From: Kudoa neothunni
Lineage: Eukaryota > Cnidaria
Reading direction: 5' to 3'
DNA: 64,000 bases
Assembly (NCBI GenBank): GCA_964304625.1
Contig: OZ199839.1
Span: forward strand, 1,922,001 to 1,986,000
In this document: in pieces, positions 37,973 to 50,290 of the stretch
Layout of the letters: the number at the start of each line of letters is the position of its first letter
How positions within the stretch are numbered: the first letter of the stretch is position 1
Notes under the pieces: generated by a model
What the model was told of the DNA's origin: nothing
Database searches by the model: none
Seen by the model: the letters and a program-made list of their open reading frames with translations, nothing else
Made by a program: the position numbers and the translations under genes

Positions 37973-40900
37973 TTAGAAAATAACTCTGTAGAGTAGGAAT
38001 GCGGCAATCACTATTAGAACACTTGCAGCTAAAGCGGTGACTCCGTAAACCCATTTAGGCACATTGACTACTCGGTTGGAGACACTGACCGCTGAAAGGT
38101 GTTGAACGGTAATCACAGACTAAAGTGAGCGTATAAAGTGGTGATAATGTGACAGATTGTTCCTACGTCAGTATAACCTTTGTAGAACATAGTGTATTCA
38201 TCATCATTGTCAATAATGAGTTTAGTGCGCAATTTGAATGAATAAGCTGAGTCTTGCAGATATTGAGTCTAAGTTGATAACAATTAGATTATCCAAAACC
38301 ATCCGACCTAAATCGAACTACAGATAGAATTTGATTTGTCAAAAATGCTGCTGTAATGTTGAAGACTATTTGGCTATTAACTTTGATGGTATCAAATTCA
38401 CAAGCTATCTTGAGACATACACCAATAGGGCATTCCTAAATATTTGATTAGAATGAATATCATGTTTCCGCATACATAGGTTCTTTCATGGACAATTCTG
38501 GAATTCTGTATTGCCTCCGGGTAGTCGAACAGAAGCTAAAACATTATTGATCAATGGCTGAGAAGGGAATTAATTACTGAGGTGTCTATACTATTTGTTT
38601 TATCACATTTGATGGTTGGTTCATTTTCCTATAATGAATTCCATGTCAGTAACTATCATTAATAATTTAGGTTTACCATATGACCTTTAACATACAACAG
38701 TTGTTTTCCTTTATAAGCTACTGGAATGACCACTTCTATCAGGCCGCTATTAGAATCATGATAACCATAGTTTTGTACCTGAATAAATTTATAACATTAA
38801 ATCAATAAATGAACAATAAACGTGGCTGGTAAATTACAACGAAGGTGTTCCTGAAGGTGTAAACAGAATCGTGTACTTTAGTTGATGAGGAACTCCCTTG
38901 ATCATTATTCACGTCATAGAACTCATTGAATGTAATGGTTCTTGGTGTGAGAAATCTTAAACATTATAAAATAAATTTAGTCTCGTTAAGAATGAATAAA
39001 TTATTAGTGGGATTGAAATATGGATAAAAAATGGTTTAAGAATGCGATAAATTAATATTTAATATAGTAATTAATACGCAAAAACGAAAATCAATTTCTC
39101 ATCAAATTTCTTATTATTATTTAACAAACATTTATCGCATTTTTATTAAAAAATTAACTTAAATATAAAATACTTTTTTGTAAAATAAACGTGTTTGATG
39201 AGTTTTTAAACATAAACAATAAGAGATAATATAATAAATAATCTTATAAATTATGCTTATTATCAGCAAAATTATAGATGACAATAAAATTTAGGAGGTT
39301 TTAATGAATGATATTTATATGAAAATTCGTAAATAATAAATCTAGTTAGTGTTATTTTTAATGATTTGAAGGAAACAAACTAATACGAGAAAGAAATCAT
39401 AAATACCACAAAAATCAAATTAAATGTAATAAAAAAATCTATAAAATACCAATTTTATATTATAAAAGCATTCTTGTTTCATAGCTATTTATTAATATCA
39501 TCCTTATATTATTAAATTAATATTTGTCCAATGTTAAATAAGGAATTTCATATATATAAGTATTTTAGATATTAAGTTAAATTATTTCGGAATACAAAAT
39601 TAATCATAAATAATTTTTAATGTATAAAGTAAAATAAAATATTTACAAAATATAATTAAATTCCAATTTCCGACAACAACATATAAAAAATACGTTTGTA
39701 TGTGTAATAGGGTTTCTTTTTTAAAATTAAATTCAAGCACTGCTCGGTTGTTCGAAGGATCAGTGTCGAGGAAATCGCTATAAAACTTAATTAATATTTG
39801 TACAATTTATGTAATATGAGACCTTTTCACTTCAAAAGGTAGCGTATAATTGGATTTCCTCGATGTTTTATTTTGGTTGGGTTGAAAAAATACCGTAAAT
39901 GTCAGCTATGATCATTTAATATGTGATTATTTAAGCAAAATGTATTACGGATTGATCCTTTCTAATGTAGCTAGATACAAATAAGGTAACATCTCCGGTT
40001 TTGGGATCTTGTTTATGATGATTAACATTTTTGGTCTATCAGAAATTAACGCTACAATACAAAATAATTGTTCCTCTACCCCAATAAGAGTGAAATCCAT
40101 TGTGTTGGTTATTTGAACAGTGATATTTTTGTTTGTTCGAATTTTATTTGATATAGTGAATTCAGCATTAAACGTATCATTCTCGGTGATAGCTCTCCTA
40201 AATTATTTGTGTCACTTTTCAAAGGAATAGTTATTATTCAACATACGTTTTACCAATTCCAGTTTTCAACTGTATACTCAAGTCTGGATAACAATTGGAG
40301 ACGCAATTCTCCTCGATGGTAACCTTTATACGTTATTTCATATGTATTATAGAGTGGTTTATATTAAATAACCTAATTAGTAATATTACCTTTGACCTTA
40401 TGGGTACCAACAATTTTCTATTGATGATCACATCGTTACTTGTTGGCTCCATCCTGGTGACAAAGTCTAGCTCGGTTCCCATTTGCTTGATTGTTCCCTA
40501 ATATTCCAATTTATTAAATATTTGTTGTTTTATTTATTTAGACTTATTAAATTTTAAAATTACGACAACATAGTCAAATGATTTGCATTTTTTTTCTTTT
40601 GTAGCAGTTATCTGCTCATTAAGGTGTGTGCGACTTGAGGAATTTTCGAACTCTCCCATGTCAAATTCTTCTTTATACTCTTCGTTAATATAAGTTTCCT
40701 CAACAGGAGTTTCAAGCTGAAGAGAAACCGATAACCCTTTTAGATTTAAAGATTTAAAGTTTTGATTGATAATTTAATTTACCCACAATCTTTGTGTGTC
40801 CCTTTGTGATTTGATAACATACTTCGAAACTCACCCTAAATTCAAATATATTTTCTTAAGGTGTCACTGAGACTTACTTTTGTTTTTTTGGATTCGAAGA

Positions 40901-42756
40901 ACTGCCCGTGGTAGTCGGAATCACGATAATATTCTTGGATATTTTTTGGTCGAAGGTTACTTCAACGTAATCATAAGTTGACACAAGTGATACTGAACCG
41001 ATTCCCCCAATTAGTAAATCTAATTCCGAGCATTACTATTTATAATAGAATTTATTTGAAGTTTCTACCTAGCTTATGGTCATTGTTGTAGTCGAAGATA
41101 TCCACCGAAAGGCCAAACAAATCAGCATTAGATCCTGGAATTTCTGCTTGGCGAATAGCACTGCTAAGACAGCTGTGGAAACCGTCGACTTGATGATAGT
41201 ATATATAAAGAACACCACCCTCTTCGTTTGGAGCTGAGATTGCGACCTCTGAATAATTTAATAATTTGGTTGTTATTAACAAAAAATCAGTAATCTACCA
41301 TCTAAACCATTTGAGTCGATGTCCTTGAGCCTGTGGATAAACAAGCCATACATGCTATTTAGTTTGCCGTAGAGTAAAGTTGATTTGTAGTCTGATTTTA
41401 TTTTCCCCTTCTTAAATGGAGTTAAAAGGGAACAAAAATTAACCAACCTCATCTCTTTGCATCAGGCTAAATGTAACGGATCCAGCATTGGTTCCTTTTG
41501 TGGAGTCGAACGGTGACCCAACAATAACCGCCAAGAATCTAAAAACTGTGTTAAACCGCATCAAATTCCTACAACTACTGTGATTGCTCTGGTCGGTCAA
41601 CAACAGCAAAAGCTACACCAAATCCCTTCCCAAACTAAATGGCCATTACAATACTGACAGCGAAGAAAATTATACCTCTCCTTTCATAATGAACTCGGGG
41701 CTATCAGCGTTAAAGTTTTTGTCCAGTAGAAAGAAATACAACTCTCCCTCACCCAACTCGCCGATTAGAGAGTTAGCGACGATCCCTATAGATATTTAAC
41801 TCTAAAATTCTCATACAAATATACCAGTTTTATTTTCTTCGTTATCTGTGTAATTATATACTTGGAATTGCAACCCTACTTTTTATAAAAATAGCATATC
41901 ATGTGAATAGTATTTCCATATTGTCAAAATTAAATGCAACATTTTACTTACCAAATTTAGGAATTATCTTGTCCGCAGTGCTAACTTTTCTTGTCAATGT
42001 GGACAAGATTCTGTTTTCATCCAACTTAAATATTGAAACACCCCCTAAATAATTTTTAACTTGTTGAAAAAAACTCATTAATATACCAGATAAGGAGGAG
42101 TAGGCTGGGTTGTTAAAAATTAGATGGTTATCCATCATTTTGACTTTATAACCGCTCATTCTGAAAGCATCAGTTCCTAAATTTTTTCATTTGCGTAAAT
42201 CATTTTTAGAGAAATACCTAAGATATCTTCAGTGTAGGGTATTGCTTCGGTATTTTTTGAAGATGCGGTTCGTTTGTAATATTTTTTGAATTCTACATCG
42301 TGGGGTGCCCAAATCTAAGACTGGTATAAAAACACCCTCAACACTCAACATATACATAATGAATTGATCTCTCGTTATTTCCCACAATAGTGTAACCAAA
42401 ATCGCTTGAATCTGTTACTTCTTATTCAGATATAAAAAATAACAATAATCAAATAAACCTTCGTTTTTCTCAGATTTTTGTTGATTAGCAATTGTATACT
42501 CATAGACGACACCTTTCCCAGTGGAAGGGTCGGAAATTAGCACAGACCTTAATATAAGAATTTAATTTGCGAATTAGAAAAAATTTTGTTACTGTGCATT
42601 CGTGAACGAAACAGACACTCCAAAATGTACGGCATTATTTGGTTTGGTGAATGTGATGGCTTTTTTTACATCAAATGATGGCACATTTAGGGTTGCATTT
42701 GTAAAAAAAAGCCCAAGAACAAGAATGAAAATATTTTTATGTTGACGAACCATCAT
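37973..42756 (-). CDS. Integrin alpha subunit with almost no cytoplasmic tail
   Basis: Minus-strand gene of many short exons. It begins with a signal peptide (MMVRQHKNIFILVLGLFFTN) at 42756. FG-GAP beta-propeller repeats follow: KAITFTKPNNAVHFGVSVSF; FGKGFGVAFAVVD with LAVIVGSPFDS; then two calcium-binding repeats, DIDSNGLDEVAISAPNE and FGLSVDIFDYNNDHKLDLLI (the Asp pattern is restored by splicing at about 41066). Thigh and calf domains follow, with ENCVSNCYPDLSIQL and ECPIGVCLKIACEFDTIKVN. The gene ends in a membrane span (WVYGVTALAASVLIVIAAFL) and LYRVIF before TAA at 37973. Integrin alpha chains pair with beta chains to bind matrix and couple to the cytoskeleton. The conserved membrane-proximal GFFKR motif is absent and only a few residues lie inside the cell. 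Either the tail is truly lost or a downstream exon replaces this end. Which alpha class it belongs to is not clear. Several intermediate exons were placed by motif only. Confidence 0.8.
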
Positions 42757-44240
42757 GAATAGCAACAAAATGAGATTATTTATTTGTTACACGAAGTGTT
42801 TAACAATTCGGGATTTTTGTCATTATACGATGCCAGTAAAAATACTGATAAAAAGTTATAAAATTGATATTGGTATGCGTTTTTTATTTATATAATTAAT
42901 CACATAAATAAACAAATAGTAAAATTTTAAAATATATACATAATTTGTAAAATATATTTTATTAATATAAAGTAAAAGATTATTTAATTAATTTTTATCA
43001 TCAAGTTAAATATTCCCAATGATAAACTCAATTAATTAAGTAAAAATAAAATTACCACCATATATTCAAATTCGTGTTGTTATAATATGGATATTTATGG
43101 TCTAATAAATTGAATTTGTATATGTTAATGATATAAATTATTTACTAACGTAAAACTAAAAAAATGTTGAATCTGAAAGTTTATGAAGATATCGGAATGG
43201 ATCGGTTTTAATATCGAATGAATAGCGAATACCGTTTATTGAATGTAATATTGCTATTGTATTAATAGAGCGACTTAGATGCCGTAATAATAGTAATAAT
43301 AGTCTAAATATTACCGATTTATGCCTTGTTTTAAATAATTACTTAAGTGCCTGCAAAAAATGAATGCTAATAGAATAGATGTAAATATATAATAAAATTC
43401 AAATTAACAATGAAATAAATAATGAATTTACTATCGTCTCATTTCATTAAAAATTTTCCAGGATTCTACGAAACTTATATTAAAAGAAAAGAAAAATAAA
43501 ACAGGTTGTCTAATATATCATAAGAAGATAACAGGTATATTTGAGTGTCTAATAAATTTTCCAGGCAGTATATAAATATTAACAAATATTTCACTTTATT
43601 TTTATAAATTAAGAAAAACTAAAATAAAAATATTGAATTTCATTTTAATAAATAAATAATCAAATTATTTATCTTAAAATAGGGGAAAAATTTAATATAT
43701 ATCATTATAGGATATACTTTTATAAAATACTCTTTTGTCGACTTTGCTTAATTCTTGCGGAGAAATGAAGGAAAATATAGCCACGTTAACAAGAATTTAT
43801 TGTTATCTGGAAAGAAAAAAATCGTGGGAATATATTTTTAAGGTACTTCGCCAGTGATAATTTTACATTAATAACAGCTACAAAATCACAGAGACTGAAT
43901 GACTACTGTAACAGAATGAAGTCTAATTTGCAATACGTCAATTGTACATTTAATGAAGATAGTTTCCACGAAAACGTTGTTTGTATGAATAAACCCTATT
44001 GTCACACGATTCATTGGAATAATATTAAATTATGTTGAAGATCCATACAAACAAATCCGTATGAATTTATTAAACAGATCAATAGACTATATTTATCCCT
44101 CTCATATACAAGTAATTGTTGCTCAGTGGGGGTTTATTTAGCCAATGTTGTTTTAGACAGACTCAAGTTCCCATATGATTGTTTGTCAGGTAGCCCACAT
44201 CACTTCATTTTATTCTAATCGGCGCAATCTAATGAGTTAG
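42757..44240. other. Intergenic; possible 5' exons of the phosphatase
   Basis: Very AT-rich up to about 43700. From 43900, open plus-strand pieces appear, such as LLNRSIDYIYPSHIQVIV near 44065, which fits the start of a PTP domain (N-R-Y...P-Y-D-x-x-R-V). Exon borders are not resolved. Confidence 0.35.
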
Positions 44241-45078
44241 GCTCCCATTCCGAATTCGATGGACGAATTTTGCTCAATGATATGGAAACATGGTACAGTA
44301 GCTTTAGTTTCGTTCGCTACTGCCAAAGAAATTGAAATGGTATTCATATCAATAGTGACGTCGATTTGCGATTATGAAGAGATCAATAGATAATTATTTT
44401 ACATAGCCCAGAAACATTAATTTATATAATATTTTGTGGAAAATTAAAAATATACTATTTACTTAGAATACAGTGTTCAACTATTGGAACTGGAACAAAT
44501 ATATATGCCCTTCAAAGACATTTCATATTAAACTGAATAGAATTGAATACAAAGATGGCTATGTGATACGTTTTATGAATATAAAACATAGGGTTGGCGA
44601 TTGTTGAATAGTGATAAAATTTTTCAGCATTTTGTAGAAACAAAAATTGAAGAAATATTTTGTGCATTACTTTTACCAGTATTGGGACCAAGGGGAACAT
44701 ATTCTACATCTGAATAGGTTTGTCGAATTTGTTCGCGAAACGAGAAGGCCTTTTGTTAATCAGCAACTTACCTTTTCTCCAGGATGTTTAGTTGTTCATT
44801 GTAGCAATGGACGTGAAAAAAGTGGTATCTACGCACTCGTATGCGCCACGCTAAGCGAAGTAAAAAGTAAATGGTATAATTTCAAATTTTCCACTTTAAT
44901 TTAGATACAACAAAAAAATAACAATGAATATATTGACATGTTTGATATATTGATTAAGCTCAGAAAATGCAGAGTTATGATGGTTGAAAATTGTGTTGAT
45001 TTTCAATTTGCCTATTTGGTCGTTCTTAAATATATTGGAGTTGATTGGAGTCAGTTACAAAGTACATACATTCCATGA
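44241..45078 (+). CDS. Protein tyrosine phosphatase-like domain, 3' part; altered active site
   Basis: Exons 44241-44339, 44467-44592, 44638-44859 and 44905-45078 join in frame; the last two introns are 45 nt. Content: APIPNSMDEFCSMIWKHGTV (matches Q-G-P-x-P-N-T-x-x-D-F-W-x-M-V-W), YKDGYVIRFMNIKHR, then YFVHYFYQYWDQGEHI in place of the WPDHG loop, the P-loop VVHCSNGREKSG, and FDILIKLRKCRVMMVENCVD with FQFAYLVVLKYI before TGA. The nucleophile Cys is present. The invariant P-loop Arg of C-x5-R is Lys, and the WPD loop has lost its Pro, leaving W-D-Q-G. Activity is probably weak or absent, so it may be a pseudophosphatase that binds rather than cleaves phosphotyrosine. The order of blocks is like PTPN23 and classical PTPs, but no BRO1 domain was seen. 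The 5' exons are unresolved. Confidence 0.7.
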
Positions 45079-46821
45079 AATAAGATGCTAATATTATCAA
45101 TGTTTAGATTTTGAGTTGAAAAAGTCTGAGAGATTATTAGAGATCGAATATCACAAAAAATCAACAAATTCAATGGATAAGAATTACCAGTGATAAAAAA
45201 AATTATTGCAAGCCTATTTATTTTCAACAATTTATTTGTTACTCGCTTATTAGACGATTTGTTCGTTGGTTCTAACTAAAATGAATATTTATTTAATTTC
45301 TATTGTTTTTTATTATATATTTATCTATCCTTTTTTAAATAATTTAATAAGTGTAACTAAATTTTTAAATAGGTTAAGTTAAATAATTAAGATACTTTAT
45401 CTATACCATATCTTCCCGAGTTGGGGTGTCAAAAACGAAGCGAAGAGAACAAAGATCATTTTTAAGATTACCTTGATTAAATCTTAAACTGAGGGGTCGG
45501 CGCACCATTAAGATTCCTGGGCCAGATGATCACACAAAACTAGGTGAGACAGAATATATATCTCCTATCTTTAATTAATGTTACACAATAAAATTGAAAA
45601 TTAGCTCAGTACACTTATATTTTAATATTTAAAAGCATACTTTTTCACTGCAGCAGTGGAAAAATATAACAAACGTTCGACGTTTTTTCGAGAAAATGGC
45701 TAGTTTTTTGCAATTTTGTATTTCAACATTTACATGATTATATCCGTGTTGAATGTAATGTTTTCTATACTTAAATGATGGTTCGAAATCGTGAGGGAAA
45801 ATAATTAACGTCTCCATCAATCACAATAATACTAGCATCATGCACTTAGAAAAATAAAGTAAAAATATGTTTTGAGGAATAGTTCAATAGTTAATTTGTT
45901 ATTTACACATTAATATTTCGAAAAGGGTCGATATTATTAAATTAATTCCGTTTAATTTGCAATTAAGCTTCTTTATGTTCTGAAAGAGCTATTATAATAA
46001 GAAGGAAAAATTTAAAAAGTACTATTTAATAAAAAATAAGTTAAATTTATCATTGAACTCATCGAGGGTTAGATAAGAAACGCTCTCGAGGACAAATTAA
46101 GCCCAGGAGCTTTTCGTTGTTGCCGGCCCATGGATCACAGGTCCCGTTAAATGATTGGAAGGAAAATGACTTCAAATGCTTTAGTCGTTGATAATGTTTC
46201 GAACTTTTTTCACTTAAAATGGAGATTAATAATAAACGTTAATAATTTTGCCTAATTCTAAATAATCGTGAATTAATAATATTCATCCTAAATCCGTACA
46301 ATAATTTATATAAAATTAATTCACATTAAGTTACTTAATTTCATTATTAATAAAAAGTAGAAACAATTCCGATTGTGCATTCGTATGATAAACTAAAGAC
46401 TAAAATAAATCGCAATAGTAAACAAATTTTGGGCCAGGATCCGATTATGGGTTATTAAGTAAGCAAACTGAATTTTGATGATTTTATTGCTTGTTATTTT
46501 ACCACTTATTAGTATGATATGCTATTTTGTATTGTTCCGTATATTGATTTACTGGCACACTAGCCAAAACCAAACTCAATGAAGATCCAGAGGTAATAAC
46601 AAAAACCAAAACATACAGCTAGAGTTAGATCTAGATCTAGAGATGGAATTATAGATATAGATGGTTTTTAACATTTATACTAGTTTTGGCGAGATCCTCG
46701 ATATTTGAAACGGTTTCATCAACCAAAATACGTTTTACTTAATCTTTACCGTGCTGAAAGCATTGTATACACAAAATTGATTGTCTTCTGGTTGATATAA
46801 CCTGGTCTCATTTAGAGAAGG
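45079..46821. other. Intergenic region before the ADAM gene
   Basis: No gene recognised. A hydrophobic stretch on the plus strand near 46660-46720 (WFLTFILVLARSSIFETV) could be a signal-peptide exon of the ADAM-like gene, but no in-frame ATG was found for it. Less AT-rich patches at about 45420-45545 and 46080-46150 are of unknown origin. Confidence 0.35.
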
Positions 46822-49288
46822 ATGGAACGGCAATATCCTAATTATATTGAATCAATTATCAATTATTCCACAAAGGTAACAATTTTTAATCAAAGAATTA
46901 ACCACAATTATGTGCAGACGTTTGCGTGGCACAACATCAAAATTATCATCAATAAAGATGCCTATTTTAATATTCAAGAACAGCGACCTATTAATATTGA
47001 AAAATTTTGCATTCGTTTCAAAGAAATTCTACGAATGTACGGTACTGAAAAAGGTCACCACATGTTATTCATGTAAAAACTAATATTTATTTATATTTTA
47101 ATTATTTTCTACCACATTTATTGGTTAGTTTTCACCCACCACATCCATATTCCATGACCGTTGGGTACACGCTTTTAGCCGTCAACAACAATCCCGTGTT
47201 TACAAGTGCTGTTATACAGGTATAAAAGGAAAATTTATGTAATAGTTAAGTCTGGTACGATTTTTCAGATTAAAGACCAAGAAAATAAAAATATCGGGTT
47301 TGAACATTTCATTGTTTCACACGAATTAGGTCATAGCCTTGGAGTGTCGCATGTTGAAGCTTACAGTAAGGCGATTCCGTGCCCACCTCTATATATCATT
47401 ATATATTGGACCCATTGTTTGATGAAAATAATTTAAAAATTAGTTTTGGAAATATTTAACCTAATTTAAATTGAGGAAAACCCTGACGTTATTTTTAGCG
47501 TCAAACTGTATTGCTTACGAAGGTCTTTGTATTATGACACCGATTTGTGCTAAATTTTGGTAGAAAATGCTGATAAAAACTCTGTGCATTCATTATATTA
47601 AATAGGCCAATGAGTTTACCTTATCCTCCAGCATTCACTATTCAAGGTTTTATACAATTGAGATATCATTTTGATATGTACCACAAAAACGATTTCCTAC
47701 TAGTACACATGTGTGTTGTTGGGGTGTTAATTTCCAGTAAAGGAAAATGTCAACTTGAGGCACTATCAGCAATGTGGTAATGGTATAGTGGATCCAGGAG
47801 AAGAATGTGACTGTGGTTTCGAAGCTAATTGCATTTTGTCGGGAGAGTTTGAGTGTTGCGACATAAACACATGCAAGTTGAAGAAAAATGCGATATGTTC
47901 TCACGGTGAATGTTGCGAAAATTGTAGAGTAGGTCATAAGTTAGAATTGGCTGGAATCAACTTGATTTTTGTAGTTGTTGCGTGGTGCCATCTGCCGTGA
48001 AAAAGTCAGTGAATGCGATATAACCGAGTACTGCGATGGAACCAGTGCATTTGTAAGCTTTATTATCAAAAAACATTTTCGACCAAAAAGTAATTCATGT
48101 AAAAGTGTCCAAAAGATAAAAAATTCCCAGATGGTACACCCTGTCGTAATCATCAAGTAATTCTCAGGTTAAAACCTATGATGCTCATCTAATCTGCCGT
48201 TTCTAGGCCTATTGCGTAGGTGGTAGATGTCCAGACGCAAATCAGCAATGCAAGCAACTATATCCCTATAGTAATTGCACAAAATAGTCATGATACTATT
48301 ATAATATATAAACACATTTGTGACTCAAATTATACTCTATTCAGTTCGTTCAAATTACAATCCTGAAAAATGCCAGTTTAAAAACCATATACTATCAAAG
48401 TATGACAATTATAGAGATAGAAACAATGGACATCGTCAGTATGTCATTTTTTGTCACATTCACTAAACTCATATACTCGCTCACGATAGAAAAACACCTT
48501 GTGGTCTTTTGCTATGTTTCACCGTTGGTAGAGTAAGTGGGAACTATTTCGAGAGTAAAATATACAATGGAAATTGTTCGTATGACAAAATCATTAAAAA
48601 TTCCATTAATTTTTTTAAAGCTTTGTTGAACCTCCAATATCTGACAATTTCCTAGGTTTTATTCCAAATGGTTACAAATGTGGGGACGATATGGTTTATA
48701 TGGTACAGATTGATAGAATGATTAAGATAAAATAGATGTGCCTGAACAACGTGTGTATTGATGCATCAGAAAATAGAAAAAAATGCGCGAGAGTTAATTG
48801 TGTGGATGGAACAGTAAATAAATTTCTATAAACCAAATCGATGTACATCTTTTATACGCAGGTATGCGAAGGAGGTACTTGCGTAAGCGAGTATAGATTA
48901 TTCAGTCCTTGTTATAACGTAAAATGTCCCCCAAACCAAGTATTATACCAACATAATAAGTACCTTTATCATTATTGTTTATGACCTGGTGGAATAGTTT
49001 TGTAATAAGCTTGGAATATGCGCAGAATACAAAATGTATTCATCATTTGTTTTCAGATTTATAATTATCACATTCAATTGTAGACCAGAATGGGTTTCAT
49101 CAAAAATTATTTATCCAAAACCTATAGATAAAGCAAAAAAGTCTCCTATCAACCGCTACAAATATGAAACTACTCTCTACACTGGCAAATATCCTTGGGA
49201 AACTTTAAACACTACGTTTATTCACCCTATGTTTGAAAAAAACTATGAAACAGACGCTGAAAAGCACCAGAAATATTTATGTAAATAA
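46822..49288 (+). CDS. ADAM-like (reprolysin) metalloprotease with disintegrin and Cys-rich domains
   Basis: Multi-exon plus-strand gene. The first recognised exon (46822-47076) gives the front of the reprolysin fold ([25 protein letters not shown]). A second exon at about 47127 ([20 protein letters not shown]) leads into the zinc site [11 protein letters not shown] near 47318. The disintegrin domain at about 47755-47930 reads [40 protein letters not shown] and then, across introns, [20 protein letters not shown]. Cys-rich exons follow ([30 protein letters not shown]), then an EGF-like piece ([12 protein letters not shown]). The last exon (49034-49288) may carry the end of a membrane span and a tail of about 70 residues. 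ADAMs shed or cleave surface proteins. All three zinc histidines and the catalytic Glu are present. No prodomain or Cys switch was found upstream, and the disintegrin loop has no RGD. Exon borders in the Cys-rich part are approximate. Confidence 0.8.
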
Positions 49289-50290
49289 TTTTTATCATTT
49301 TGATGTTTAATTAATTTTAATAAGACATCAAAATTGGTTATGGACTGTTTGCTCTATTCCTTATTTTATTGATGGGGTAATTATGGCAGAATGCGTACGT
49401 TGAGATTTATTTCTTAATCCATTTTAGATTATATTATTTTATTATCAAATAATAACAAAATGGTCCATCTATAACTTTTTATGACTATAAATTTATTATC
49501 CAAATAATGCATGATAATTATACTATTTTTTGCGTTATTAAAACATATAAACTTGCATTTATTTAGAATTTATTATTTCTTGAATCTATTTAGTATATGC
49601 AAATAAGTCATAACTTATAACTTTAAATAACAACCCTTAGAGGTCGAGTACCACTTGTTAGTATTAGAAAGAGTTTATAAAATTTTAATATGATATATTG
49701 CTTTATTATCAAATTTAATATTGAAGAATAAAAATAATCAATATAATGTATTGATGTGTCCAAACATTATATTAATGGTGCGAAAACTTTCTAACCGAGG
49801 GACAATGTTTGATCTTTGACAGTTTCCAAAAATCCAACTAAAAATTTAGGCCAGAGCATCCGATTATTTTTAACATCATATCACAATAAGCGTATAACAT
49901 ACAAATGGCTTATAGGTGATTTTTGTGGATCACATGTGTTAGTTATTCCCCGAGCCATAACTGCTCCTGCATTATATTATCTACAGCCGCAATAATTGAA
50001 TCATACAGTAAGTTCACGAAACTGCGTGCTAAATCGGGACCTGAGCTTTTACTGCCCAATAAAAAATTATCACATAATATCCAGGCAAGTGGCTTTAAGG
50101 TATGCAGTGCAGAGTATGTACTGTATACCCCCGTGGTCATCCAACGACAAAAAATTCTCGTATAAACATAGTTTTTCTTTAATTTAATGTTGTTATATTG
50201 AGTTATCTGCGTAATCTGCATAAGGCAGTAAAGTTTTGATAATATTTTGGAAGCATAAGCACAGCCGGTCACTGCTTCCAGGTCGCCCTA
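49289..50290. other. Intergenic; unassigned ORF near 49943-50272
   Basis: A less AT-rich block at about 49940-50270 is open on both strands (minus: SGPDLARSFVNLLYDSIIAA; plus: KLRAKSGPELLLPNKKLSH). No family was recognised. It ends just before a piggyBac-type MITE. The rest is AT-rich spacer. Confidence 0.3.

Noticed and set aside
47650-48156. Minus-strand ORFs over the ADAM disintegrin region
   Set aside because: Antisense of Cys-rich coding exons; the plus strand carries the family motifs.
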